60,000 bases of DNA from Liolophura sinensis (Eukaryota > Mollusca > Polyplacophora > Chitonida > Chitonidae), in contig NC_088303.1 of assembly GCF_032854445.1 (NCBI RefSeq), positions 4,411,501 through 4,471,500 on the forward strand, in the 5' to 3' direction. Below are positions 21,701 to 34,703 of this stretch, piece after piece (the stretch's first letter is position 1; each line of letters opens with the position of its first letter). The notes under the pieces are model-generated. The model saw only the letters and a program-made list of their open reading frames with translations. It did not search any database and was not told the origin of the DNA. Both the position numbers and the translations under genes were made by a program.

Positions 21701-24700
21701 GACAAGCGTTAGGCTTATCAACAGGTAAAGTCGTTTGGGTGAGCCTTAAGAGAACACTCAGACAAGGGTTAGGCTTATCAACAGGTAAAGTCGTTTGGAT
21801 CAGCCTTAAAAGAACACTCAGACAAGCGTTAGGCTTATCAACAGGAAAAGTCGTTTGGGTCAGCCTTAAAAGAACACTCAGACAAGCGTTAGGCTTATCA
21901 ACAGGTAAAGTCGTTTGGGTGAGCCTTAAAAGAACACTCAGTCAAGCGTTAGGCTTATCAACAGGTAAAGTCGTTTGGGTGAGCCTTAAAAGAACACTGA
22001 GACAAGCGTTAGGCTTATCAACAGGTAAAGTCGTTTGGGTCAGCCTTAAAAGAACACTCAGACAAGCGTTAGGATTATCAACAGGTAAAGCCGTTTGGGT
22101 CAGCCTTAAAGACCACTCAGACAAGCGTTAGGCTTATCAACAGGAAAAGTCGTTTGGGTCAGTCTTAAAGACCACTCAGACAAGCGTTAGGCTTATCAAC
22201 AGGTAAAGTCGTTTGGGTCAGCCTTAAAGACCACTCAGACAAGCGTTAGGCTTATCAACAGGAAAAGTCGTTTGGGTGAGCCTTAAAGGACACTCAGACA
22301 AGCGTTAGGCTTATCAACAGGAAAAGTCGTGTGGGTCAGCCTTAAAGGACACTCAGACAAGCGTTAGGCTTATCAACAGGTAAAGTCGTTTGGGTGAGCC
22401 TTAAAGACCACTCAGACAAGCGTTAGGCTTATCAACAGGAAAAGTCGTTTGGGTGAGCCTTAAAGACCACTTAGACAAGCGTTAGGCTTATCAGCAGATA
22501 AAGTCGTTTGGGTGAGCCTTAAAGGACACTCAGACAAGCGTTAGGCTTATCAACAGGAAAAGTCGTTTGGGTCAGCCTTAAAGACCACTCAGACAAGCGT
22601 TAGGCTTATCAACAGGAAAAGTCGTTTGGGTCAGCCTTAAAGAACACTCAGACAAGCGTTAGGCTTATCAACAGGTAAAGTCGTTTGGGTGAGCCTTAAA
22701 AGAACACTCAGACAAGCGTTAGGCTTATCAACAGGTAAAGTTGTTTGGGTCAGCCTTAAAGACCACTCAGACAAGCGTTAGGCTTATCAACATGTAAAGT
22801 CGTTTGGGTCAGCCTTAAAGACCACTCAGACAAGCGTTAGGCTTATCAACAGGAAAAGTCGTTTGGGTCAGCCTTAAAGGACACTCAGACAAGCGTTAGG
22901 CTTATCAACAAAAAAAGTCGTTTGGGTGAGCCTTAAAGACCAGTCAGACAAGCGTTAGGCTTATCAGCAGGAAAAGTCGTTTGGGTGAGCCTTAAAGACC
23001 ACTCAGACAAGCGTTAGGCTTATCAGCAGGAAAAGTTGTTTGGGTGAGCCTTAAAGGACACTCAGACAAGCGTTAGGCTTATAAACAGGAAAAGTCCTTT
23101 GGGTCAGCCTTAAAGGACACTCAGACAAGCGTTAGGCTTATGAACAGGTAAAGTCGTTTGGGTCAGCCTTAAAGACCACTCAGACAAGCGTTAGGCTTAT
23201 CAGCAGGAAAAGTCCTTTGGGTGAGCCTTAAAGACCACTCAGACAAGCGTTAGGCTTATCAGCAGGAAAAGTCGTTTGGGTGAGCCTTAAAAAAACACTC
23301 ACACCAGCGTTAGGCTTATCAACAGGTAAAGTCGTTTGGGTCAGCCTTAAAAGAACACTCAGACAAGCGTTAGGCTTATCAACAGGTAAAGTCGTTTGGG
23401 TGAGCCTTAAGAGAACACTCAGACAAGGGTTAGGCTTATCAACAGGTAAAGTCGTTTGGATCAGCCTTAAAAGAACACTCAGACAAGCGTTAGGCTTATC
23501 AACAGGAAAAGTCGTTTGGGTCAGCCTTAAAAGAACACTCAGACAAGCGTTAGGCTTATCAACAGGTAAAGTCGTTTGGGTGAGCCTTAAAAGAACACTC
23601 AGTCAAGCGTTAGGCTTATCAACAGGTAAAGTCGTTTGGGTGAGCCTTAAAAGAACACTGAGACAAGCGTTAGGCTTATCAACAGGTAAAGTCGTTTGGG
23701 TCAGCCTTAAAAGAACACTCAGACAAGCGTTAGGATTATCAACAGGTAAAGCCGTTTGGGTCAGCCTTAAAGACCACTCAGACAAGCGTTAGGCTTATCA
23801 ACAGGAAAAGTCGTTTGGGTCAGTCTTAAAGACCACTCAGACAAGCGTTAGGCTTATCAACAGGTAAAGTCGTTTGGGTCAGCCTTAAAGACCACTCAGA
23901 CAAGCGTTAGGCTTATCAACAGGAAAAGTCGTTTGGGTGAGCCTTAAAGGACACTCAGACAAGCGTTAGGCTTATCAACAGGAAAAGTCGTGTGGGTCAG
24001 CCTTAAAGGACACTCAGACAAGCGTTAGGCTTATCAACAGGTAAAGTCGTTTGGGTGAGCCTTAAAGACCACTCAGACAAGCGTTAGGCTTATCAACAGG
24101 AAAAGTCGTTTGGGTGAGCCTTAAAGACCACTCAGACAAGCGTTAGGCTTATCAGCAGATAAAGTCGTTTGGGTGAGCCTTAAAGGACACTCAGACAAGC
24201 GTTAGGCTTATCAACAGGAAAAGTCGTTTGGGTCAGCCTTAAAGACCACTCAGACAAGCGTTAGGCTTATCAACAGGAAAAGTCGTTTGGGTCAGCCTTA
24301 AAGAACACTCAGACAAGCGTTAGGCTTATCAACAGGTAAAGTCGTTTGGGTGAGCCTTAAAAGAACACTCAGACAAGCGTTAGGCTTATCAACAGGTAAA
24401 GTTGTTTGGGTCAGCCTTAAAGACCACTCAGACAAGCGTTAGGCTTATCAACATGTAAAGTCGTTTGGGTCAGCCTTAAAGACCACTCAGACAAGCGTTA
24501 GGCTTATCAACAGGAAAAGTCGTTTGGGTCAGCCTTAAAGGACACTCAGACAAGCGTTAGGCTTATCAACAGGAAAAGTCGTTTGGGTCAGCCTTAAAGA
24601 CCACTCAGACAAGCGTTAGGCTTATCAGCAGGAAAAGTCGTTTGGGTGAGCCTTAAAGACCACTCAGACAAGCGTTAGGCTTATCAGCAGGAAAAGTCGT

Positions 24701-27700
24701 TTGGGTCAGCCTTAAAGGACACTCAGACAAGCGTTAGGCTTATCAGCAGATAAAGTCGTTTGGGTGAGCCTTAAAGGACACTCAGACAAGCGTTAGACTT
24801 ATCAACAGGAAAAGTCGTTTGGGTCAGCCTGAAAGAACACTCAGACAAGCGTTAGGCTTATCAACAGGTAAAGTCGTTTGGGTCAGCCTTAAAGACCACT
24901 CAGACAAGCGTTAGGCTTATCAACAGGAAAAGTCGTTTGGGTGAGCCTTAAAAGAACATTCAGACAAGCGTTAGGCTTATCAACAGGAAAAGTCGTTTGT
25001 GTGAGCCTTAAAGGACACTCAGACAAGCGTTAGGCTTATCAGCAGGAAAAGTCGTTTGGGTCAGCCTTAAAGACCACTCAGACAAGCGTTAGGCTTATCA
25101 GCAGGAAAAGTCGTTTGGGTGAGCCTTAAAGGACACTCAGACAAGCGTTAGGCTTATCAACAGGAAAAGTCGTTTGGGTCAGCCTTAAAGACCACTCAGA
25201 CAAGCGTGAGGCTTATCAACAGGAAAAGTCGTTTGGGTGAGCCTTAAAGAACACTCAGACAAGCGTTAGGCTTATGAACAGGTAAAGTCGTTTGGGTCAG
25301 CCTTAAAGAACACTCAGACAAGTGTTAGGCTGATCAACAGGAAAAGCCGTTTGGGTGAGCCTTAAAGACCACTCAGACAAGCGTTAGGCTTATCAGCAGA
25401 TAAAGTCGTTTGGGTGAGCCTTAAAGGACACTCAGACAAGCGTTAGACTTATCAACAGGAAAAGTCGTTTGGGTCAGCCTGAAAGAACACTCAGACAAGC
25501 GTTAGGCTTATCAACAGGTAAAGTCGTTTGGGTCAGCCTTAAAGACCACTCAGACAAGCGTTAGGCTTATCAACAGGAAAAGTCGTTTGGGTGAGCCTTA
25601 AAAGAACATTCAGACAAGCGTTAGGCTTATCAACAGGAAAAGTCGTTTGTGTGAGCCTTAAAGGACACTCAGACAAGCGTTAGGCTTATCAGCAGGAAAA
25701 GTCGTTTGGGTCAGCCTTAAAGACCACTCAGACAAGCGTTAGGCTTATCAGCAGGAAAAGTCGTTTGGGTGAGCCTTAAAGGACACTCAGACAAGCGTTA
25801 GGCTTATCAGCAGATAAAGTCGTTTGGGTGAGCCTTAAAGGACACTCAGACAAGCGTTAGGCTTATCAACAGGAAAAGTCGTTTGGGTCAGCCTTAAAAG
25901 AACACTCAGACAAGCGTTAGGCTTATCAACAGGTAAAGTCGTTTGGGTCAGCCTTAAGAGAACACTCAGACAAGCGTTAGGCTTATCAACAGGTAAAGTC
26001 GTTTGGATCAGCCTTAAAAGAACACTCAGACAAGCGTTAGGCTTATCAACAGGTAAAGTTGTTTGGGTCAGCCTTAAAGACCACTCAGACAAGCGTTAGG
26101 CTTATCAACATGTAAAGTCGTTTGGGTCAGCCTTAAAGACCACTCAGACAAGCGTTAGGCTTATCAACAGGAAAAGTCGTTTGGGTCAGCCTTAAAGGAC
26201 ACTCAGACAAGCGTTAGGCTTATCAACAGGAAAAGTCGTTTGGGTCAGCCTTAAAGACCACTCAGACAAGCGTTAGGCTTATCAGCAGGAAAAGTCGTTT
26301 GGGTGAGCCTTAAAGACCACTCAGACAAGCGTTAGGCTTATCAGCAGGAAAAGTCGTTTGGGTCAGCCTTAAAGGACACTCAGACAAGCGTTAGGCTTAT
26401 CAGCAGATAAAGTCGTTTGGGTGAGCCTTAAAGGACACTCAGACAAGCGTTAGACTTATCAACAGGAAAAGTCGTTTGGGTCAGCCTGAAAGAACACTCA
26501 GACAAGCGTTAGGCTTATCAACAGGTAAAGTCGTTTGGGTCAGCCTTAAAGACCACTCAGACAAGCGTTAGGCTTATCAACAGGAAAAGTCGTTTGGGTG
26601 AGCCTTAAAAGAACATTCAGACAAGCGTTAGGCTTATCAACAGGAAAAGTCGTTTGGGTGAGCCTTAAAGGACACTCAGACAAGCGTTAGGCTTATCAGC
26701 AGGAAAAGTCGTTTGGGTCAGCCTTAAAGACCACTCAGACAAGCGTTAGGCTTATCAGCAGGAAAAGTCGTTTGGGTGAGCCTTAAAGGACACTCAGACA
26801 AGCGTTAGGCTTATCAACAGGAAAAGTCGTTTGGGTCAGCCTTAAAGACCACTCAGACAAGCGTGAGGCTTATCAACAGGAAAAGTCGTTTGGGTGAGCC
26901 TTAAAGAACACTCAGACAAGCGTTAGGCTTATGAACAGGTAAAGTCGTTTGGGTCAGCCTTAAAGAACACTCAGACAAGTGTTAGGCTGATCAACAGGAA
27001 AAGCCGTTTGGGTGAGCCTTAAAGACCACTCAGACAAGCGTTAGGCTTATCAGCAGATAAAGTCGTTTGGGTGAGCCTTAAAGGACACTCAGACAAGCGT
27101 TAGACTTATCAACAGGAAAAGTCGTTTGGGTCAGCCTGAAAGAACACTCAGACAAGCGTTAGGCTTATCAACAGGTAAAGTCGTTTGGGTCAGCCTTAAA
27201 GACCACTCAGACAAGCGTTAGGCTTATCAACAGGAAAAGTCGTTTGGGTGAGCCTTAAAAGAACATTCAGACAAGCGTTAGGCTTATCAACAGGAAAAGT
27301 CGTTTGGGTGAGCCTTAAAGGACACTCAGACAAGCGTTAGGCTTATCAGCAGGAAAAGTCGTTTGGGTCAGCCTTAAAGACCACTCAGACAAGCGTTAGG
27401 CTTATCAGCAGGAAAAGTCGTTTGGGTGAGCCTTAAAGGACACTCAGACAAGCGTTAGGCTTATCAACAGGAAAAGTCGTTTGGGTCAGCCTTAAAGACC
27501 ACTCAGACAAGCGTGAGGCTTATCAACAGGAAAAGTCGTTTGGGTGAGCCTTAAAGAACACTCAGACAAGCGTTAGGCTTATGAACAGGTAAAGTCGTTT
27601 GGGTCAGCCTTAAAGAACACTCAGACAAGTGTTAGGCTGATCAACAGGAAAAGTCGTTTGGGTGAGCCTTAAAGACCACTCAGACAAGCGTTAGGCTTAT

Positions 27701-28145
27701 CAACAGGAAAAGTCGTTTGGGTCAGCCTTAAAGGACACTCAGACAAGCGTTAGGCTTATGAACAGGTAAAGTCGTTTGGGTGAGCCTTAAAGGACACTCA
27801 GACAAGCGTTAGGCTTATCAACAGGAAAAGTCGTTTGGGTGAGCCTTAAAGAACACTCAGACAAGCGTTAGGCTTATCAACAGGTAAAGTCGTTTGGGTG
27901 AGCCTTAAAGAACACTCAGACAAGCGTTAGGCTTATCAACAGGTAAAGTCGTTTGGGTGAGCCTTAAAGACCACTCAGACAAGCGTTAGGCTTATCAGCA
28001 GGAAAAGTCGTTTGGGTGAGCCTTAAAGGACACTCAGACAAGCGTTAGGCTTATGAACAGGTAAAGTCGTTTGGGTGAGCCTTAAAGGACACTCAGACAA
28101 GCGTTAGGCTTATCAGCAGGAAAAGTCGTTTGGGTCAGCCTTAAA
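18711..28145. repeat. 59/60-bp minisatellite, about 158 units
   Basis: Units contain actcagacaagcgttaggct, tatcaacaggtaaagtcgtt and tgggtgagccttaaa. Two length classes exist: 60 bp (...ttaaaagaacactc) and 59 bp (...ttaaagaccactc, ...ttaaaggacactc or ...ttaaagaacactc). The 60-bp class is concentrated in 18880-20330, 21540-22100 and 23280-23760, where it leaves frames open (up to 406 codons). Elsewhere the 59-bp class shifts frame every unit. Blocks recur at about 650 bp and about 1657-1661 bp. I treat it as a non-coding satellite. Confidence 0.97.
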
Positions 28146-28930
28146 GGATATATGAAAAACTCTAATTATAAAAACAAAACTATGGTTTTAAAAAATGATG
28201 AAGGCTCTTCCAAAGAGAAAAGAAAAAGCTACACGTTTTATGTGTCCTTCAATCAGCCTTTCAGACCGAGTTATCATGCATGGCTTGTTCTATCAAAGCG
28301 ATGTTTGTGCCCTCTTCCCGATCAAATCAAATCTGCAGTTGTCTGAACTCATCTAATGTGGAATGGAGGGCTAGGAATTTGCAAGGACAGTGATGTCAAC
28401 AGTGCCAGTCTAACAGCTACACATATTACAACCAAACTTTTTTTTATTTTTTTACATATTTGACCCGTCAGATCAAGATATTTTTGCGAATTTGACACGG
28501 ATAATCGTCATAATATCTAAGACGCCGACAATGAGATGAAGTGATGTCAAAATCTGATCGGCCTGCTGGTGCCTGATTGTTGCACGTAAGCTTCAGCCTG
28601 AACGGAATAGGTATGGACCTCTGCATACCCTGCAACAGAGAACACATTCGATAACACCCTAAAAGATCACCAAATGATTCTCAAGCAAACAGGTATTTCG
28701 CTTAGACACGATGATGAAGATTTGCCAAGTATATATTGAATATTCAAAATGTACAAATTCAAACATATGGTCATAATTATGATTTGCCTTTCCATGTTCT
28801 TAACACAAGCTCTACAGGAAGTTAAAACATTCAGTTATCCAGAAAAAGCCCTGATGTACAATGCATGTGCATACGAAATATGCTAAAAGACAATGACCGG
28901 GGAATGAGATTTGAAAGCTTCAGTGCAGTA
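28146..28930. other. Unique spacer between two arrays
   Basis: AT-rich, no coding motif. A short open frame at 28152-28346 has no recognisable domain. Confidence 0.5.
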
Positions 28931-29221
28931 TAAACATGTATCCACGTCGGACTTCTCGATTCTCTATACTATAAGCCCTCATCAATATATAAACATGTAT
29001 CCACGTGGGACTTATTGACACTCAATACTACAATCCCTCTTCATTATATAAACATGTATCCACGTGGTGCTTCTCGATTCTCTACACTAGGATCCCTCAT
29101 CAGTATATAAACATGTATCCACGTGGGACTTTTCGATTCTCTACACTAGGATCCCTCAGCAGTATATAAACATGTATCCACATGGGACTTCTCGACTCTA
29201 TATACTACAATGTCTCATCAA

Positions 29222-29325
29222 TATATGAACGCGCATCCAAAATGGACGTCTAGACTAATCAAGGTCTATTCCTTGCCTTTGAAAGCCGATTGTTTTGCTC
29301 TTTCAAAGGCAGGCATTTCATAGAA
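29222..29325. repeat. 0.1-kb unique segment within the array, copy 1, with hairpin
   Basis: Non-array sequence that recurs at 30654-30757. It contains a perfect 12-bp inverted repeat (tgcctttgaaag at 29274-29285 and ctttcaaaggca at 29300-29311) with a 14-nt loop. Confidence 0.9.
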
Positions 29326-30653
29326 CGTGGGGCTTCTCGAATCTCTACACTACAATGTCTCATCAGTATATAAGCATGTATCCACGTGGTGCTTCTCGAT
29401 TCTCTACACTGCAATGTCTCATCAGTATATAAACATCGATTCTCTATACTATAATCCCTCATCAATATATAAACATGTATCCACGTGGGACTTTTCGATT
29501 CTCTACACTACAGTGTCTCATCAGTATATAAACATGTATCCACGTGGGGCTTCTCGAATCTCTACACTACAATGTCTCATCAGTATATAAGCATGTATCC
29601 ACGTGGTGCTTCTCGATTCTCTACACTGCAATGTCTCATCAGTATATAAACATGTATCCACGTGGGACTTCTGAACTCTATAGGCTACAATGTCTCATCA
29701 ATGTATAAACATGTATCCCCGTGATGTTTCTCGACTCTCTACACTACAATGTCTCATCAATATATAAACCTGTATTCACGTGGGACTTCTCGACTCTATA
29801 TACTACAATCCCTCATCAATATATATAAACATGTATCCACGTGGTGCTTCAAGTTTCTCTACACTACAATGTCTCATCAATATATAAACCTGTATCCACG
29901 TGGTGCTTCTCGACTCTCTATACTACATGTACAATATCTCATCAATATATAAATCTGTATCCACGTGGTGCTTCTCGATTCTCTATACTACAATATCTCA
30001 TCAATATATAAACATGTATCCAGATGGGACTTCTCGATTCTCTACACTACAATCCCTCATCAGTACATAAGCATGTATCCACGTGGTGCTTCTCGATTCT
30101 CTACACTACAATGTCTCATCAATATATAAACATGTATCCACCTGGGACTTTTTGATTCTCTACACTACAATGTCTCATCAATATATAAACATGTATCCAA
30201 GTGGTGCTTCTCGATTCTCTACACTACGATCCCTCATCAATATATAAACATGTATCCACCTGGGGCTTCTCGACACTCAATACTACAATCCCTCTTCATT
30301 ATATAAACATGTATCCACGTGGTGCTTCTCGACTCTCTACACTACGATCCCTTATCAATATATAAACATGTATCCACATGGGACTTCTCGATTCTCTACA
30401 CTACAATCCCTCATCAATATATAAATATGTATCCACGTGGGACTTATTGAGACTCAATACTACAATCCCTCTTCATTATATAAACATGTATCCACGTGGT
30501 GCTTCTCGATTCTCTACACTAGGATCCCTCATCAGTATATAAACATGTATCCACGTGGGACTTTTCGATTCTCTACACTAGGATCCCTCAGCAGTATATA
30601 AACATGTATCCACATGGGACTTCTCGACTCTATATACTACAATGTCTCATCAA

Positions 30654-30757
30654 TATATGAACGCGCATCCAAAATGGACGTCTAGACTAATCAAGGTCTA
30701 TTCCTTGCCTTTGAAAGCCGATTGTTTTGCTCTTTCAAAGGCAGGCATTTCATAGAT
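30654..30757. repeat. 0.1-kb unique segment, copy 2
   Basis: Near-identical to 29222-29325, offset by 1432 bp, and preserves the 12-bp hairpin. It marks the right end of the array, so copy 1 was probably carried inward by duplication of the array end. Confidence 0.9.
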
Positions 30758-33273
30758 ATCTTATCTCATTTGGCCTTCTTCAGTTCTATACCTTATTCAG
30801 GTAACTATTCTTTGGATAGTGAATACGAGTAATCCTGGATTTGTTGAATAACACCAACTTCATAAAGCGCATACCTTTACATAGACCAAAAGTGAACAGC
30901 TGGTGCAGCTGTTCTATCAGGTGGACCTGAAATGAAATTTTAAAAAATCAACAACAATAAACAAAGATGCATCAATACAGAAATCACAGATTTTACATGT
31001 GGAGAGATGGCTGCGTCTTGACTCAATTTTCTAGGCTGCTATGACAGCCAAGACACCATTTCCGTCATATTAAACTTCATATACTCACATACTTCCTTAA
31101 TAAAAGCCAGTTTTTGTATTCTGTGATCTGGTATGTAAATGAATGAATAATTATAGCTTAATTATAACTTAACTATTGCACATCTGCAAGAGTTAAACCA
31201 CACTGTGACGAATCTGATATGCATTTAACCTCAAACTATTTACACAAACTATACAATAACAAAAATATAACAAAGTTTAATAAAGCATCAGTTTTAACAG
31301 ACTGTTGTCTCCATAAGCCATTTCGACACGAGGTCTCATTCTAACGTCATTTCTTGCAGTCACTCGGTAAAATAGGTAAAGCTTATCCAAGAGTGATCGA
31401 TCGTGTTATTTTTGGTCCAGGTTACAGATAGGCGCTACAGATGGTTTCAATAAATAGTCCCATGGATGTCCTCTCCAACCCTTCCAGGACATTGACATTA
31501 TAACCGGTACTGACCTTACCCTTGCACCACAATGTCTATAACAATGCCTAGTACAAACTACACATATGCCGTTGTTGTTGTTCATTCTTTTTTTACCATG
31601 ACATGTTGACAAACGTGGTATGCCACTCCTCCTCCCACCCCCTAACAACCCCCACTACGCATGTTTACTTTGCTCAGTCATTCCAATCCTTTCGCTCATA
31701 CCCCTAACAGCACATGCGCATTTACATCATTCTCACCACTTACAAATTGTGTACTGAAATGTTGAACAAGGCCATGGCAAGGTCGAATGGGGTCAGGGTG
31801 ATTAGGCTGGCTATGATGTCAGAGAAAAACGAAAACGATGTTTCTCTTATTAATAAACCTATATGTACGGTAAATGAAAAGCTTATATTCACATTCTCTT
31901 TTACTAAAAATGCACAGCGGACACTTAAAACATTTCTGCGAAAGGACATTATATAGTGGTCATAAACAAGCCCATTTGCGCCGCACATGACCCAAAGGTC
32001 AAACTTATCTGGTGGTGTCGTCAAACAACGCGTGGCAGCCACACAGTGAGGCTCGGTGTTGGAAATGATCAGCGCGCACAAGCAGTAGATATTTGTCAAA
32101 TATTGTTCAAATTCAACGATGGATCTAAGTGGAGCCCAACAAAAAGCAGGTCGGTTTCCCTTCGGTTTTGTTATGTAATACAACAAATTATGCAAAACCG
32201 GGCTTTATGATTTTGACTCCATGTCATGCAAGTCCTATAATTTCTCAGTAATTTTGCGCGCAAAACAAATCACGCACAACAACGAGATAAGGTAAATTAT
32301 ACAGTTATAGTTTCTTGACATCATTCAATAATTTGTGTTAAAGTGGGCCCAGTGGAACAAGGCTCCCCGATCAAATAAATATATATGTTCTGTATGTAGG
32401 GCGCCAAATCACTCACACAAGCCTTCAGTCGTACGCCATCTTGTTATTCTTCATCAACATATATTTGTTAGAAATATGCCATGCATCCTCTCCATAATTA
32501 TTCTACACCAAAATATAACTGGTGTTTACCACACTAACGTTCTTGTATGTGACTGCATGTAAAGACCTATATCCTTCAGTTTTAAATGTATACATTCAGC
32601 CTCTGTCAATGCGACAATTGTAATCTGTACCAGCGTTTAGCTTTAAAGAGACACATTGCCGACGGCGAAAAAAAGGTACTGTTAGTTTAGGCGCCATCTA
32701 CATAAACTTGAGACTGTCTAGTGACTTGTGTCTGACTTTAAATAAACAATTAAATGATCTGTTTTATCCATGGCTTTTTGGACTGGGTAACCTATTGCCT
32801 TGACGATGGGAGATGTTCAGTGAGCTTCAAATGTCAGACACGTTATCGTGTTGTAATTATGCGACCTACCATGTACATGTAATTTCAGTTCTGCAGCGCA
32901 GATTATTGGGAATTACAAATATTTTATAATATATCATCGACAGAAGTGAAGGCACCAAAACGAATTGCCAGTCCTCGAGTGACACTGAAGAACATGAAGG
33001 ATATTTTGAGTTTGCTACTTTCCCCGAGGGTAGGACATAAACCATACTTTGTTGCGTCTAAGCTGAACAATCAACTCTCTGTGGGTGGTGACTTTACCAT
33101 ACTTTACCAACTTCACCATAGCAGCCTTATTGAAACGATAAATTATGTAAACACGATCAGTACACTCTGATATTCTGTCTGTTGTCAAACTGTTGTCCCA
33201 TGGTGACAGCTTGCATTTTCTGGCGCCAGCTGAAATAACAGTTGAGGTGTATTAGGCTTGACAGGCTCCCGGC
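30758..33273. other. 2.5-kb stretch without a recognised gene
   Basis: Open frames overlap on both strands around 31714-32210 (up to 151 codons on -), but none shows a domain, splice context or repeat pattern that I can support. No SINE signature seen. Confidence 0.5.
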
Positions 33274-33404
33274 AGGCCTAATAACAGAGCAAAATAATAT
33301 ACCAGGATATATGGTACCCTAGGGCAGTATAATAACCTATAATAGTACCGGTATCCTAGGTTACCATATATTCTAGTACCATTATTTTATTTTGCTCTAG
33401 GCCT
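33274..33404. repeat. Imperfect foldback, about 50-bp arms
   Basis: Left arm 33274-33324 (aggcctaataacagagcaaa...) pairs imperfectly with 33355-33404 (...ttttgctctaggcct at its right end). The spacer is about 30 nt. Both ends carry aggcct. It may be a small MITE or a hairpin-forming relic. Confidence 0.75.
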
Positions 33405-34287
33405 ACGGTTGGTTCCAAGTGCCTGTGCCTAAGCATTTGGTCATATGGTCATTTTGTACTAACACTACGGGAGCTAATTAAACCACCACCGGATGACCCG
33501 AAGTGACCGGACATCTTTGCGTGCTTCCTTGGATTCAGCAAAGACATCGTGATCAAAGAGATTTACAACAACAACAATTTCTATTTATAAGTTCCTCTCT
33601 TTTCAAACATGAATGAATCTCCAAAAAAGGTAAAATATAGGCCTACCATCGATCGATGACTTCAAAATGCGCTACTGAGTAGAAATGAGACTGAATGTTC
33701 CAATGTTGAACGAAAACCCGGGCAACTCGAAGTTATCCCCCTTTATAAGCCATTCAGGCAGCAAAGGTGAATTACTGTTTGAATAGTTCAGAGGCTGGGG
33801 GCAAAAAAATAGGGGCAAAATCTCGAGGTGATTGCATGCAGTGGTCGAGTTTTTGGCAGAAAACACCTGTGTAACGTCTCATGTGCACCCAGCGATGGTC
33901 AGTTCATACGTGATAATAACTGATATCTACTATACACCCGTATGTGGGACGGTCTAGCAGCAACCAGCCGATGGTCGTGGGTTTCTTTTATTAATACATT
34001 TTTCCATTGGTAATTTAGAATATAATAACACAATATTTTAGAATGTAATAACGCAACATCTGAGCAACAAACGGACTCAAAAACAAGATGTCGCCGTTGT
34101 TGATGTATAGTGTTGATTATTTCGCGGAGCGCATTTGGAATTTATGAATTTATTTAGTAATTCCCCATATATTGATGTTGATGACCAGAAAATATGGCAT
34201 TGGCGAGAGTATGGTAAATACAGCATATAGATATATATGTACCTAAATTTGTAGAAAGATCGAAACGGATTGCTCTGTCGTTGACCG
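33405..34287. other. Non-coding stretch with a small SINE-A fragment
   Basis: About 45 bp at 33943-33990 (tgtgggacggtctagcagca, then gatggtcgtgggtttc) match the SINE-A body on the + strand. The rest is unrecognised. Confidence 0.6.
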
Positions 34288-34703
34288 TACGACAAGAGGA
34301 TTGTCAATTTTGAAATTGTAAATTATCCTGACTTGGCCAACAATATACAGAAGGATCCTGCATATAGCATGTATCTGGCCTTTTGCATTTGTTAGATAAT
34401 ATGTGTTATGTGATGATTTCAATCACCGTCACACGTTATTAGTGAAAAAAAACTTGTGTTTGAAAGTTATTCCACTGAACGCCTTCACTCTACGTTATAT
34501 AAGTTTACAATGAGTGTAATTCTTTCGTAAGTAAATATGGACAGAGCGTCCAGAATCTCTCGCACCCTGCTTCATAATTCTGTCCAGTTCCGCTTAAGCC
34601 GGGGCTAGGGGCTTAGATTGCCGCTTTGGATATATGAACATTTGAGAGCCCGCGAAAAGCAACGCGAAACTGAGATACATATTTTATTATCGACAACTTA
34701 TAT
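34288..34703 (+). mobile_element. Reverse-transcriptase-type retroelement relic, forward piece
   Basis: From 34288 the frame reads YDKRIVNFEIVNYPDL, then ANNIQKDPAYSMYLA, before a TAG at 34393. It aligns with NDKRDSFNCDILNYPYLDSN and then IPKGHAYGVYIS in the relic at 56096-57810. The pattern YDKR..F.F.IVNFP....NIP..PAYGVYIS is one I know from animal retroelement RT proteins. It is broken by stops, so it is a fossil. The element class is not certain; Penelope-like is a guess. Confidence 0.65.

Larger units (their letters stand above)
28931..30757. repeat. 58-60-bp minisatellite with TATA-like and E-box motifs, about 28 units
   Basis: Units contain tatataaacatgtatccacg, tgggacttctcgattctcta and cactacaatccctcatcaa. 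Most carry TATATAAA. About 17 units carry CACGTG; others have decayed forms such as cacatg, cacctg or caagtg. Two blocks of the array, each ending in the same 0.1-kb non-repeat segment, are 1432 bp apart. Confidence 0.95.

Noticed and set aside
29259-29952. Short open frames on both strands of the TATA/E-box array
   Set aside because: Repeat by-products without any domain.
31740-32195. 151-codon minus-strand open frame
   Set aside because: No domain recognised and overlapping open frames on the other strand; likely chance.
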